From assembly GCA_013285965.1 (NCBI GenBank), contig JABDGQ010000003.1:72332-136331 (forward strand): 64,000 bases of DNA. The letters are read 5' to 3'. The notes under the pieces are model-generated. The model was not told where the DNA came from. It worked only from the letters and a program-made list of their open reading frames with translations, and ran no database searches. A program made the translations under genes and the position numbers. Shown here one piece after another: positions 1 to 8,755 of this stretch. Each line of letters begins with the position of its first letter. The first letter of the stretch is position 1. The stretch is from Chlamydiota bacterium. Lineage in GTDB: Bacteria > Chlamydiota > Chlamydiia > Chlamydiales > Parachlamydiaceae.

Positions 1-339
1 GTCATACAGACTTTGGATACTTTATCTGCGCGCGGATCATTGTGTGGGGCACATATTTTTTGGCCACATTCGCTCAAAGCACGCCCCATTATAAAAGATT
101 ATTTGCGTAAGCGTCAAATTTGTCATAGCATATGTCCATTATACGAACCAATTGCTAACACACAGAGCACTTGTCCAAACTTGCACGAATTTGATGAAAT
201 TGTTTTTACAAGTCCATCCACTATAGATGCTTTTTTAAAAATTTTTGGCTCATTGCCTAAAGACGTTATTTTAACGCCCATAGGTCCAATTACGGCACAG
301 TATTTGAGCAACACCAACAATCGGCTAGATGATCGTTAA
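1..339 (+). CDS. hemD: Uroporphyrinogen-III synthase, C-terminal part (5' end outside window)
   Basis: The reading frame is already open at base 1, so only the C-terminal part of the gene is present. The visible stretch carries FTSPSTIDAFLKIF followed by TPIGPITAQYL. This is the characteristic end of the HemD fold, the enzyme that cyclises hydroxymethylbilane to uroporphyrinogen III in cytoplasmic haem synthesis. HemD proteins usually continue further after the IGPxTA motif, but here the protein stops about 16 residues later. Its last 50 bases run antisense to the conserved end of the converging glycosylase gene. The C-terminus may therefore be shortened. HemD sequences diverge strongly, so the family call rests mainly on these two motifs. 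Confidence 0.72.
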   Translation, partial: VIQTLDTLSARGSLCGAHIFWPHSLKARPIIKDYLRKRQICHSICPLYEPIANTQSTCPNLHEFDEIVFTSPSTIDAFLKIFGSLPKDVILTPIGPITAQYLSNTNNRLDDR

Positions 340-874
340 CTAAGCCTACTGCTTGCATGTAAGCATACATGATAGTAGAGCCAACAAATTTCATACCACG
401 CTTCTTTAAATCCTTTGACAGGGCATCACTCTCTTTTGAGGAAGTAGGTACTTCAGAGAATAATTTTCTATTATTGACAATTGCTTTTCCATTTACAAAA
501 TTCCATAAATAACGATCAAATGAACCATGTTCTTTTTGAATTGCGAGAAAAACTTGCGCATTTTTACGAACTGCAAATATTTTTAAGCGATTGCGAATGA
601 TTTTCTCATTCAACAGTAAAGCCTCTAATTGTGCGTCGCTCATAGCGGCAATTTTATGTGGATCAAAATGGTAAAAGGCCGCTTGGTAGTCAGCACGTCG
701 TTTTAGGATGGTTTCCCAACTTAAGCCTGCTTGTGCTCCCTCTAAAATAAGCATCTCAAATAAATGAAGATCATCGTGTGTCGGAATTCCCCACTCATTG
801 TCATGATAGTCAGCATAAAATTTTTTACCCTCTTGTCCACCAAAGCAACGTCTTTTTCCATCTGCACATAACAT
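290..874 (-). CDS. tag: DNA-3-methyladenine glycosylase I
   Basis: This is a 194-residue protein of normal Tag length. It removes 3-methyladenine from alkylated DNA, the first step of base-excision repair. Visible motifs are YHDNEWG near residue 23, LEGAQAGLSW at 44-53 with the probable catalytic Glu45, and VNDHLADCWC near the end. The zinc-binding set of E. coli Tag (Cys4, His17, His175, Cys179) maps to Cys10, His24, His182 and Cys186 here. An ATG at 874 is preceded by a GAGGA ribosome-binding site. The gene converges on hemD and overlaps its end by 50 bases. Confidence 0.95.
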   Translation of the reverse strand: MLCADGKRRCFGGQEGKKFYADYHDNEWGIPTHDDLHLFEMLILEGAQAGLSWETILKRRADYQAAFYHFDPHKIAAMSDAQLEALLLNEKIIRNRLKIFAVRKNAQVFLAIQKEHGSFDRYLWNFVNGKAIVNNRKLFSEVPTSSKESDALSKDLKKRGMKFVGSTIMYAYMQAVGLVNDHLADCWCCSNTVP

Positions 875-1092
875 TATTAATCCTCATTTTTTGGCAAAAA
901 CATTATTGTAACAAAATAAAGCCACAAAATAAAGCCAAAAATAACCCTACCTACAACCTTCTCCATCATAAAGCACTCTTAAATTAAGTTTGACTTACAC
1001 TTATAATTATTAATTTAATAATTGCACTTTAAATTGTATTAAGTAATTATTAAGCGCGTATCTTAATTATAATTATTACTAAATGGAGGAAC

Positions 1093-2007
1093 ATGCCTTT
1101 ATTAATTTTATTTTTCCTTACCCTTTTTCTCGGGCAATGTGAAGCAAAAGTAGCCCTTAATGATGTTGATGTCATTAATGTTATGACTTTTAATATTCGC
1201 GTATATGATGCAGGCGGAGATTCAGGCAATCGTCATTGGACTAAAAGAAGAGCCTATGTCGAGAATATTATTAATCAAAAAATCGATGAAGCTAAACTTA
1301 ATGAATTGAATATGATCGATTTTTTAGGCTTACAAGAGGGCAATTGGCCTGAACTTAAAATCTTTAATCAAGTGGTAGCGGCTAATCATCATAACAACAC
1401 CAAAGGCAATTTAGGCTATATTAACTTTGGCGAGTCGGTAAAATTGTATTATCGCTCTGATCGTTGGGCTTTAGATGATTTAGGTGTGCTGGAAGTTGGC
1501 TCTGATCAATGGGGTCGCCGTATTGTGGGTTGGGCCCATTTTTTGGATATGCATGGTGAAAATAGAGGCGTGTATGTTTTAAATTCACATTGGCCAGTAC
1601 ACGGTAAAATCAATGGTGAGCTAGTGACTGAATGGATTGCTAAGCGTGCTAACAAGCAACATCCAGTGATAATGATGGGTGATTTTAATAATGGCTCCGC
1701 TGATCATTCTTTTTTTCATAATGAGCAAAAAGATGTCGATCTGGTTAGCGTTTATAGTAAATTGCATGTTCCATCTTCCGTAAAGCCTGGAATGGTATTA
1801 GGTACACATAGTGGTTGGGGAAATGCTTGGGATAGCTCACGCATTGATCATATATTTGTGAGTAGCGAGAAAATGAAAAAAATCACTTGTCCTTTAAAAG
1901 TGGAACATGCTGAAATTATTCATTATCCATCAGAGAAAAGTGGCGATACTAAATTGTTTGCTTCTGATCACTTTCCGTTATTTACGCAATTGCGATTTGT
2001 CAAATAA
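1093..2007 (+). CDS. Secreted endonuclease/exonuclease/phosphatase-family protein
   Basis: The 304-residue product starts with a hydrophobic signal peptide (about residues 1-18), so it is exported. The rest is an EEP fold (DNase I/sphingomyelinase superfamily): MTFNIR at 31-36, LQEG with the metal-binding Glu82, a NSHWP active-site His block, GDFNNG, SRIDHIFV and a terminal ASDHFPLF. The core acidic residues and both histidines are present, so it is probably an active Mg-dependent hydrolase. Whether the substrate is a nucleic acid, a phospholipid or a sphingolipid cannot be told from these motifs. The start ATG follows a GGAGGA Shine-Dalgarno. The gene converges on rluA with an 8-base overlap. 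Confidence 0.8.
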   Translation: MPLLILFFLTLFLGQCEAKVALNDVDVINVMTFNIRVYDAGGDSGNRHWTKRRAYVENIINQKIDEAKLNELNMIDFLGLQEGNWPELKIFNQVVAANHHNNTKGNLGYINFGESVKLYYRSDRWALDDLGVLEVGSDQWGRRIVGWAHFLDMHGENRGVYVLNSHWPVHGKINGELVTEWIAKRANKQHPVIMMGDFNNGSADHSFFHNEQKDVDLVSVYSKLHVPSSVKPGMVLGTHSGWGNAWDSSRIDHIFVSSEKMKKITCPLKVEHAEIIHYPSEKSGDTKLFASDHFPLFTQLRFVK

Positions 2008-2680
2008 TAAACTCACATTGTGCAAAATTTGCCGGCAGTGGTGCCTCAAACAGACACTCTGCCTGTGAAACTGGATGTTTCATTTGTAATATTTTATGAT
2101 GAAGGGCAATGGCATTCGTATAATAACGCTGCTGGCTGCCATACTTGACATCCCCCAAAACAGGATGACCAATGGCAGCCAGCTGCACTCGAATTTGATG
2201 ATAACGTCCAGTAAACAACTGAATTTCTAGTAATGAGCGATTGTGTTGACTTTGTCGTGCCAGTGTCCGATAACGCAAGCGGGCCAATTTAGCTTGTGGC
2301 AGTGATGGTTGCACAATTCGAGCATAGAATTGATCATGAAATACAAAATGTTCTAATTCCGCCTCATCGGCTGTTACTAAACCTTCTACCCAGGCCCAAT
2401 AAATTTTGCGAGTTTGCTTGTCTTGAATCAAGCGATTGAGTCGTGTTAGCGCTTTGCTATTTTTAGCAAAAACAACTATTCCGCTGACAGGTTTGTCAAT
2501 TCTATGTATAGGGGTTAAAAAAACATTGCCTGGCTTGTTATATTTAATTTTTACCCATTGTTTAGCTTGCTCCTCCAAACTATCTTGCGTGGTGCCGCTA
2601 GCTTCAGTCAATAGGCCATTAGGTTTATTGCAAACGACAATATGATTGTCAAAAAATAGTGGGATGATAGCTTGATTCAT
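2000..2680 (-). CDS. RluA-family RNA pseudouridine synthase
   Basis: This is a 226-residue catalytic domain that isomerises uridine to pseudouridine in rRNA or tRNA. The signature HRIDKPVSG places the catalytic Asp at residue 62, with Ile where most members have Leu. It is followed by IYWAWVEG and by GRYHQIRVQLAAIGHPVLGDVKYG-type sequence. There is no N-terminal S4 RNA-binding domain, so it resembles the short RluA/TruC-type enzymes rather than RluC or RluD. Its ATG shares one base with the stop codon of the upstream SpoU gene, so translation is probably coupled. It is the last gene of the mutL operon. The target uridine is unknown. Confidence 0.9.
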   Translation of the reverse strand: MNQAIIPLFFDNHIVVCNKPNGLLTEASGTTQDSLEEQAKQWVKIKYNKPGNVFLTPIHRIDKPVSGIVVFAKNSKALTRLNRLIQDKQTRKIYWAWVEGLVTADEAELEHFVFHDQFYARIVQPSLPQAKLARLRYRTLARQSQHNRSLLEIQLFTGRYHQIRVQLAAIGHPVLGDVKYGSQQRYYTNAIALHHKILQMKHPVSQAECLFEAPLPANFAQCEFII

Positions 2681-3516
2681 TAGATTTTTTTTGAAATTGG
2701 CTTTTTTTGCAAATTCCTCTGGCGCCGTGCTTCATACAATAATAAAGTTGTGGCCATAGCCACATTTAGTGAATCAGCGACACCGTACATGGGGATACGT
2801 ACTTGCAAATCTGCCCGTTTCATCCAACGCTCAGAGAGACCTAATTGCTCAGTACCCACGGCAATCACCAGCGGAATAGTAAGATCAACATCTGTATATT
2901 CTTTATCGGCATGTGGAGTGGCAGCTAAAATAGCGATATTTTTATTATCTAGCCAACTTTCAAGCTCTGCACTTGAGGCATCGGCGATTGGTACGGTGAA
3001 TAAGGTACCCACGCTGGCCCTCACCACATTAGGATTATAAACATCTGTACAGCGATCACACACGATTAATCCGCTCACTCCCACGGCGTCAGAAGAGCGT
3101 AAGATAGTGCCCAAGTTGCCTGGTTTTTCAATAGACTGAGCCATCACAAAAAAAGGAGTTTGTTTTTTGTAGTGAATATCCAGCTGCTCGATTGCCAGTG
3201 AGCGTTGGTACGCGACAGCCAATAAGCCATCGGGGCGGTCACGATAAGATATTTTTTTAAAAACTGAATCAGTGCATGTATAGAGAGGTACTTTTTGAGC
3301 AGTTATTTTCTGAATTAATTGCGGTTCATTTGTTCCTAAGTAAAAATCGGGACAAATAAATAAGGAGTGTAACTGCCAGTTAGATTCTACTGCCCGCATA
3401 ATTTCACGGTAACCTTCGATTAAAAAAAGTGTGCTATCTTTGCGTTCATTACTTTTACGTAAACAAACCACATCATTTATTTTAGGATTACTTAAGCTTG
3501 AGATAAAATTATTCAT
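2680..3516 (-). CDS. SpoU/TrmH-family RNA 2'-O-ribose methyltransferase (first of two)
   Basis: The 278-residue protein has an N-terminal substrate-binding domain and a C-terminal SPOUT domain. All three SpoU motifs are visible: EKPGNLGTILRSSDAVG, VAVGTEQLGLSERW and ADSLNVAMATTLLLYEARRQ. The family methylates the 2'-OH of a rRNA or tRNA nucleoside using S-adenosylmethionine bound in a trefoil knot. It lies third in the mutL-pepP-spoU-rluA operon, overlapping pepP by 8 bases. The neighbouring pseudouridine synthase makes an rRNA-modification pair plausible. A second, shorter SpoU protein is encoded at 7980. The modified nucleotide cannot be assigned. Confidence 0.9.
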   Translation of the reverse strand: MNNFISSLSNPKINDVVCLRKSNERKDSTLFLIEGYREIMRAVESNWQLHSLFICPDFYLGTNEPQLIQKITAQKVPLYTCTDSVFKKISYRDRPDGLLAVAYQRSLAIEQLDIHYKKQTPFFVMAQSIEKPGNLGTILRSSDAVGVSGLIVCDRCTDVYNPNVVRASVGTLFTVPIADASSAELESWLDNKNIAILAATPHADKEYTDVDLTIPLVIAVGTEQLGLSERWMKRADLQVRIPMYGVADSLNVAMATTLLLYEARRQRNLQKKPISKKI

Positions 3517-4561
3517 ATTTAGTTAGATTTTCATAACCGTCAGTGGTGATTAAAATAGTGTCTTCAAGGCGGACACCCCCAATTTTTGGTAAATAAAGCC
3601 CCGGCTCAATTGTAATTACCATGCCTGCTGCTAATTTTAAGTTATGGAATTTGTTGTGTTCTCTAATGCTTGGCGGCTCATGTACCTCTAAACCAAGGCC
3701 ATGTCCTAAGCTGTGGCAAAATTCATTGGCGTAGCCATTTGCAGTAAGGTAAGATCGTGCAATAGTGTCAAGTTCACCTATTAGCATACCAGGACGACAA
3801 GCAGCCAGGGCTCTATTTTTGGCCTCCTCTACTAGGGGATAGATGGTGGCAATTTCTTTTGGTGGTGTGCCAAAAAAATGGACGCGTGTCATATCTGAGC
3901 AGTAATCAGAGAGCATTACACCAATGTCAATTAGTACATGATCATTCATTTTCAGGGGCGTGTCACTACAGCGATAGTGGGGTTTTGAGCTGTTAGCGCC
4001 AAAAGCTATAATGGGCTCAAAAGCCATTTTACGTGCACCACGTTCTTTCCAAAAAAATTCAAGGGCGTTGGCTAACTCTATTTCAGTTACCCCAATGCGC
4101 AATTGTGATAAAACATGCTGATAACCTTGATATGCTAAGTGAGCTGCTTTTTTGAGTAAAATAATTTCATCGGCATCTTTTATCATGCGCAATTGCAAAA
4201 TCGGATCGTTTATTGGTTTAAGTGTACAGAAAGGCAGTAGTTTTTCTAACTCTAAAAAACGTTGATACGAAATCTGTGCAGCATCAAACCCTAATAATTG
4301 CATCTGTCCGTCTTTTAACATATTAACTAGTGACTCATTTTCAAGCATACACACCGGATATAAAGCTTGACTCAAGCTATATTCAGAGTATCTACCATCA
4401 ACAAATAAGCAACGATGGTGTCTCCCAACTATTAATTTGCCCGCTGATAGTGTCAAACCGGTCAAATATAGTAAATCGACTGGATTTTCAATTAATAAGG
4501 CATCACACTCATAATGATTAAGTTCTTTTTGCAAACGCTCTAAACGGAGATTGTAATGCAT
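3509..4561 (-). CDS. pepP: Xaa-Pro aminopeptidase (M24 family)
   Basis: This is a 350-residue cytoplasmic metallopeptidase that releases an N-terminal residue preceding proline. The N-terminal half is a creatinase-like domain (ECDALLIENPVDLLYLTG). The C-terminal half is the pita-bread domain. All five dinuclear metal ligands are visible: Asp in LIDIG, Asp in CSDMTRV, His in SLGHGLG, Glu in ITIEPGLY and Glu in RLEDT. It follows mutL by 14 bases and overlaps spoU. As recalled, pepP also neighbours mutL in Chlamydia trachomatis, so this is a conserved chlamydial gene pair. The length matches the short bacterial PepQ/YqhT-like forms rather than E. coli PepP (441 residues). Confidence 0.93.
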   Translation of the reverse strand: MHYNLRLERLQKELNHYECDALLIENPVDLLYLTGLTLSAGKLIVGRHHRCLFVDGRYSEYSLSQALYPVCMLENESLVNMLKDGQMQLLGFDAAQISYQRFLELEKLLPFCTLKPINDPILQLRMIKDADEIILLKKAAHLAYQGYQHVLSQLRIGVTEIELANALEFFWKERGARKMAFEPIIAFGANSSKPHYRCSDTPLKMNDHVLIDIGVMLSDYCSDMTRVHFFGTPPKEIATIYPLVEEAKNRALAACRPGMLIGELDTIARSYLTANGYANEFCHSLGHGLGLEVHEPPSIREHNKFHNLKLAAGMVITIEPGLYLPKIGGVRLEDTILITTDGYENLTKYE

Positions 4562-4575
4562 GCTAATAACCTATT

Positions 4576-6492
4576 TTAAATAAACTTTTTAAACCACTTG
4601 TTTATTTCTTGCGAGGAAAAATATAGGCAAGTTGGTTTGCCAAATGGGCATAGTGCAGGTAAGTTACACAGCAATAATTGTTTTACAAGCAATTGTCCTT
4701 CTTGCACTGATAAACGCTTACTAGGCCAAATTGTTAGATTACGACAGACACTTAAGGCAATTTTTTGTTGGCGTTGACTTTCCAATATCTGTTCATCATC
4801 AAGATCATCGTCGATTAATATTTGTATAATTTGATTTAAACTTTGTGCTAACTGCTCATCGTGCATAAAAGAGGGAAAAGTATCCAGTAGCATAGTATTG
4901 GCGTCAAATTCGCGTAATTCAAAACCCATTTGTTGTAACAAATTAGCATGGCGTCTGACTACACTTATTTCGTTTGGCGCAAGCGTCAGTGGTAAGGGGA
5001 TAAGTAAAGATTGAGTTTCGACACTAGCTGTTTTAGTGCAAGCCGATTGCACTAATTTATCATAGTGAATGCGTGCATAAGCGGCCTGCTGATCGAGTAT
5101 GGCAAAGCCATTTTCACCCATCTTACTCCCAGAACTGCTTAATTGCCATATATTTGATCCGTCTAGCAAGCAAAAGCCTGGTATCGTGGCCAAAACTAGT
5201 GGATGAGGTGTGGAAGCATGATAAAAATCACCCTGCCTCTCTTTTTCTACTTGTTCAACCTGTCCAATAAAATCAGATATGTTTAATTTTAGTGGCATGG
5301 CCTGATTTACTAACATCTCGCAAGCTAAGCTATTTTGTTTCACAGACCATGCTTGATTAGATGGGCCATTGGTTGATTGCAAGCCAAAGTTCTCAGCTCC
5401 CCAAAAAGGGGTGATGTTTTCTAAAATAGGCTGATCAATAACCGATAATGGTGTTGTAAATTGTTTTTGTCGTAAGGCATATTGTATGGCAGCTATAACA
5501 GAATTTTTTATTTGTTGTTCATTGCGCAAGCGAACTTCTTTTTTTTGTGGATGCACATTCACATCTACCATGGGTCCAGGCATACAGATATGGAGCATAA
5601 AAAGTGGAAAACGTTGTACAGGCAACATCGTAGCATACCCTTCGCGGACACTGTTAGCAATTAAAGATGAGGTGACAGGGCGTCGATTAATAAAAAGATG
5701 TTGACTGCGCTTATTTGGTTTGTGTGTAGCAGGCGATCCAATAAAACCATAAATTTGCAAATCATCTTTTTTAAATTCTACTGGCAATAAACTCTCTGTG
5801 TATTCTAGTCCAAAAATTGATTGCATGCGCAAAGTTAATGATTGTGCAAAAGAAGAATTAGAGGAAGGAGTGGTTGTTTTGATGATTGATTTCTGATCGC
5901 TCACTAATTCAAATTGAATGCTGGGATTGGCTAAAGCTAACAGACGAATCATTTGGGTAATTTCTGCTGCATCAAAATGAGGAGACTTTTGAAATTTGCG
6001 TCTGACTGGAACATTAAAAAACAGCGCTTGCACTTCGACAGTAGTTCCTTTTGAGCGATGGGCATTATGACAGGCTAAAATTTTACCACCCTCTACTCGT
6101 ATTAAAGTGGCGGCTTCACTCTGAGCAGATGGGTTATTTTCTGGTGCGGTCAATAAGGTAAATTTTGAAATGGCCGCAATAGAGGGGAGAGCTTCTCCTC
6201 GAAAACCCATAGTATCTAATTCTTGCAAATCTTCAATAGCTTGTATTTTTGAGGTGGCGTGCCTTTCTAATGAAAGCAAGGCATCATCGCAAAGCATACC
6301 ATGACCATTATCTGATACTCTAATTAAATGACGACCACCTTCTTTAATTTCGATCAAAATTTCACCGGCTTGAGCATCAATGGCATTGTCTACTAATTCT
6401 TTGACTACTGAAGATGGATCTTTAATAACTTCACCTGCGGCGACCAAATTAATGGTGTGATCGCTTAGTACTCGAATTCTGGCAGAGGGCAT
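4576..6492 (-). CDS. mutL: DNA mismatch repair protein MutL
   Basis: The 638-residue GHKL ATPase links mismatch recognition by MutS to strand excision. The N-terminal ATP-binding motifs are intact: ELVDNAIDAQA, DNGHGM and GFRGEALPSIAAIS. The transducer domain with FFNVPVRRKF and VNVHPQKKEVR follows. The C-terminal dimerisation domain has DQQAAYARIHYDKL where endonuclease-type MutL proteins have DQHA(X)2E(X)4E. The His and the first Glu are replaced, so intrinsic nickase activity is doubtful. The ATG at 6492 begins the four-gene minus-strand operon that continues with pepP, spoU and rluA. The start fits the conserved beginning of the family. Confidence 0.97.
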   Translation of the reverse strand: MPSARIRVLSDHTINLVAAGEVIKDPSSVVKELVDNAIDAQAGEILIEIKEGGRHLIRVSDNGHGMLCDDALLSLERHATSKIQAIEDLQELDTMGFRGEALPSIAAISKFTLLTAPENNPSAQSEAATLIRVEGGKILACHNAHRSKGTTVEVQALFFNVPVRRKFQKSPHFDAAEITQMIRLLALANPSIQFELVSDQKSIIKTTTPSSNSSFAQSLTLRMQSIFGLEYTESLLPVEFKKDDLQIYGFIGSPATHKPNKRSQHLFINRRPVTSSLIANSVREGYATMLPVQRFPLFMLHICMPGPMVDVNVHPQKKEVRLRNEQQIKNSVIAAIQYALRQKQFTTPLSVIDQPILENITPFWGAENFGLQSTNGPSNQAWSVKQNSLACEMLVNQAMPLKLNISDFIGQVEQVEKERQGDFYHASTPHPLVLATIPGFCLLDGSNIWQLSSSGSKMGENGFAILDQQAAYARIHYDKLVQSACTKTASVETQSLLIPLPLTLAPNEISVVRRHANLLQQMGFELREFDANTMLLDTFPSFMHDEQLAQSLNQIIQILIDDDLDDEQILESQRQQKIALSVCRNLTIWPSKRLSVQEGQLLVKQLLLCNLPALCPFGKPTCLYFSSQEINKWFKKFI

Positions 6493-6762
6493 GCAACAAG
6501 TTTCCTTTAAATGAAAGTGGCTAAAAATTGTGGGCGCGCGTGATTATCCGTTATTTAAAGATTTAAGAACAGACTTTAAGTCTCTTAATTTTACAAATTT
6601 TGAAGCCACAAGACTATTAACATGAACTTTTAGTTTTTTCGATTTTTGGACTACGTTCAGGTTATTTGACTTCTTTCAAAGTTTCTTTCATGGAAAAGGA
6701 TAAAAAGATACAATTAGAGGGTTGACTTCTGCAGCTAATTAATACCACAATTTTTTATAGTT

Positions 6763-7995
6763 ATGACTCAAGCTCTAGTTCACGCTCGCTCCATTGTCTC
6801 TAAGTTAGTGCGTGCCGGTTTTACTGCCTATTTTGCTGGAGGATGGGTGCGTGATTATATCATGAATCATCCTTCTGAGGATATTGATATTGCCACTGAT
6901 GCTACGGCTGCTCAAATCATGGATCTTTTCCCACACACATTGTTAGTAGGTTTAGCTTTTGGTGTGGTCATTGTGGTGATTAGTGAACATCAATTTGAGG
7001 TAGCTACCTTTCGCAAAGATTTACCCTATTTAGATGGCCGCCACCCTCAAGGGATCGAACAATCTACACCGCGCGAAGATGCCTTACGGCGTGATTTTAC
7101 TATTAATGGAATGTTTTATGATCCACTGGAGGAAAAAATTTATGATTATGTCGATGGGCAGCAAGATATTGAGCGGGGCGTTATAAGGGCCATTGGTGAT
7201 CCTAATCAACGTTTTTTTGAAGATCGTCTGCGCATGTTGCGTGCTTTTCGCTTTGCCGCCCGTTTTGGCTTTGCTATTGATTTAGCCACGCAGGAGGCGA
7301 TTGTTGAAAATGCTAATTTGCTTTTGCCGTCTGTGGCAATGGAACGTATTTGGCAAGAATTTGAAAAAATGGCAAATTTTATCCGCTTTGACCAAGCCCT
7401 AATCGATATGCACCGCCTGAGATTGCTAGCGGTAATTTTTCCTGAATTGCAACATTTACACCTACACGATTTACAAACAAAAATTTCGGCTTTTAAACAC
7501 TTTCCATCAAATTGCCCAACTATTTTATATATTATGCAAATGTTTATTGATTTTCCTATTCCAACTAAACTTGCTATTGCTAAACGGTTAAAAGTTTCCA
7601 ATAATGATATAAAATTATTGGAGTGGGTAGAGCGTTTACGTAAAGTCTTATTAAAAGCAAATAATGAACCATTTGAATGGGCCGTCATCTTTGCACATAA
7701 AGACGTTTGGTTAGGTCTATATGTGATAGCAGCATTGGCTCCGGATATTAAAAGATTACAAATTATAGAAGATGCGCAAGCACGCTATGAAAAATTAAAA
7801 GTTCATGTTGAACGTTTACAAAAGAATCAACCACTAGTAACGAGCGGCTTATTACATCAGTGCGGCATTTCAAGCGGCAAACAAATGGGTTTATTGCTTA
7901 AAGAAGCACAACGAATATCGGTCAATGCAGATTGGCATTCAGCCGAACAGGTCATCGCAAAATTGATGACTAATCCATTGTGGCAGCAACAATGA
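6763..7995 (+). CDS. CCA-adding enzyme / poly(A) polymerase-family nucleotidyltransferase
   Basis: This 410-residue class II nucleotidyltransferase carries the catalytic signature GGWVRD...EDIDIAT (residues 26-45) that binds two Mg ions. RRDFTINGMFYDP, DPNQRFFEDRLRMLRAFRFAARFGF and the helical neck and body follow. The family either completes tRNA 3' ends with CCA or adds poly(A) tails to RNA. The motifs do not separate these activities cleanly. Annotations of this group in Chlamydiae vary between PcnB and Cca. It is the first gene of a plus-strand run and overlaps the following methyltransferase gene by 16 bases, which suggests an RNA-metabolism operon. Confidence 0.88.
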   Translation: MTQALVHARSIVSKLVRAGFTAYFAGGWVRDYIMNHPSEDIDIATDATAAQIMDLFPHTLLVGLAFGVVIVVISEHQFEVATFRKDLPYLDGRHPQGIEQSTPREDALRRDFTINGMFYDPLEEKIYDYVDGQQDIERGVIRAIGDPNQRFFEDRLRMLRAFRFAARFGFAIDLATQEAIVENANLLLPSVAMERIWQEFEKMANFIRFDQALIDMHRLRLLAVIFPELQHLHLHDLQTKISAFKHFPSNCPTILYIMQMFIDFPIPTKLAIAKRLKVSNNDIKLLEWVERLRKVLLKANNEPFEWAVIFAHKDVWLGLYVIAALAPDIKRLQIIEDAQARYEKLKVHVERLQKNQPLVTSGLLHQCGISSGKQMGLLLKEAQRISVNADWHSAEQVIAKLMTNPLWQQQ

Positions 7996-8744
7996 GAACA
8001 GTCCAGAAGATAGAGAGTTTACGACATCCCATGGTTTTGCATTGGGTAAAGTTACGTACCGATGTAAATTATCGCCTGCAGCAGCAAATGTTATTGTTGG
8101 AAGGTAGTAAGCCCATTTCCGAATTAACTATACCGATTGATAAGATCATCTATACAGCTGCCTATGAAACACAAGCTAATGCATTAAAAGCCAACCAAAA
8201 ATACCAGATTAGCAATGCCATTGTGCAAAAAATTTCCGGTGCAAAGGAGCCAGAGGGGTTGTTGGTTGAAGTCAAAATGCCATCCTTTAGCACATTAAGC
8301 TCTCATCATAATCGCATATTAGCGCTTGATGGCATCAATGATCCAGGGAATTTAGGAACATTGTTGCGTACAGCCTTGGCATTTGGCTGGTCCACTATTT
8401 ATTTTTTGCCAGGATGTTGTGATCTATTCAATGATAAAACATTGCGTGCAGCACGCGGCGCTCATTTTAAACTGAATTTGATTAAAGGTTCTTTTGCCCA
8501 GTTGCACTTGTGGACTACTGAACAAAACGTACAAGCACTAGTCGCTGATCTTGCCGGAATGAAATTAGAAGCTGTGCCGCTTGCTCAACGCCGTTTATTA
8601 GTTCTTGGCAACGAAGCACACGGCCCCCAAAAGGCGATAAGAGAATTTTGCACTCCTGTGACGATTGCCATTGACGCTAATGCCATGGAATCTTTAAACG
8701 TGGCGGTGGCCGGCGGTATTATGCTCCATTTTTTAGCACACTGA
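7980..8744 (+). CDS. SpoU/TrmH-family RNA 2'-O-ribose methyltransferase (second of two)
   Basis: The 254-residue protein shows the SPOUT motifs DGINDPGNLGTLLRTALAFGW, LLVLGNEAHGPQ and ANAMESLNVAVAGGIMLH. The glycine-rich turn and Asn-Val-Ala-Val-Ala segment form the S-adenosylmethionine knot. A short N-terminal substrate-binding region precedes it. It begins inside the end of the upstream nucleotidyltransferase gene and is followed 11 bases later by rsgA, so all three are probably cotranscribed and serve tRNA or ribosome maturation. It is clearly distinct in sequence from the SpoU protein encoded at 2680-3516, so it is not a recent duplicate. Confidence 0.9.
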   Translation: MAATMRTVQKIESLRHPMVLHWVKLRTDVNYRLQQQMLLLEGSKPISELTIPIDKIIYTAAYETQANALKANQKYQISNAIVQKISGAKEPEGLLVEVKMPSFSTLSSHHNRILALDGINDPGNLGTLLRTALAFGWSTIYFLPGCCDLFNDKTLRAARGAHFKLNLIKGSFAQLHLWTTEQNVQALVADLAGMKLEAVPLAQRRLLVLGNEAHGPQKAIREFCTPVTIAIDANAMESLNVAVAGGIMLHFLAH

Positions 8745-8755
8745 AAGGAAATAAA

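Noticed and set aside
6655..6690. Possible family A terminus (GACTTCTTTCAAAG) upstream of the nucleotidyltransferase gene
   Set aside because: The match is short, with no inverted partner and no interior similarity, so chance in AT-rich sequence is likely. The same holds for TTAGACTTTTT near 21975 and 33310.
6722..6761. TTGACT followed by TATAGT before the nucleotidyltransferase gene
   Set aside because: The spacing of 28 bases is too long for a standard promoter and the second hexamer touches the start codon.
7206..7688. Long minus-strand frame opposite the nucleotidyltransferase gene
   Set aside because: It is antisense to conserved coding sequence, with basic low-information composition and no start signal.
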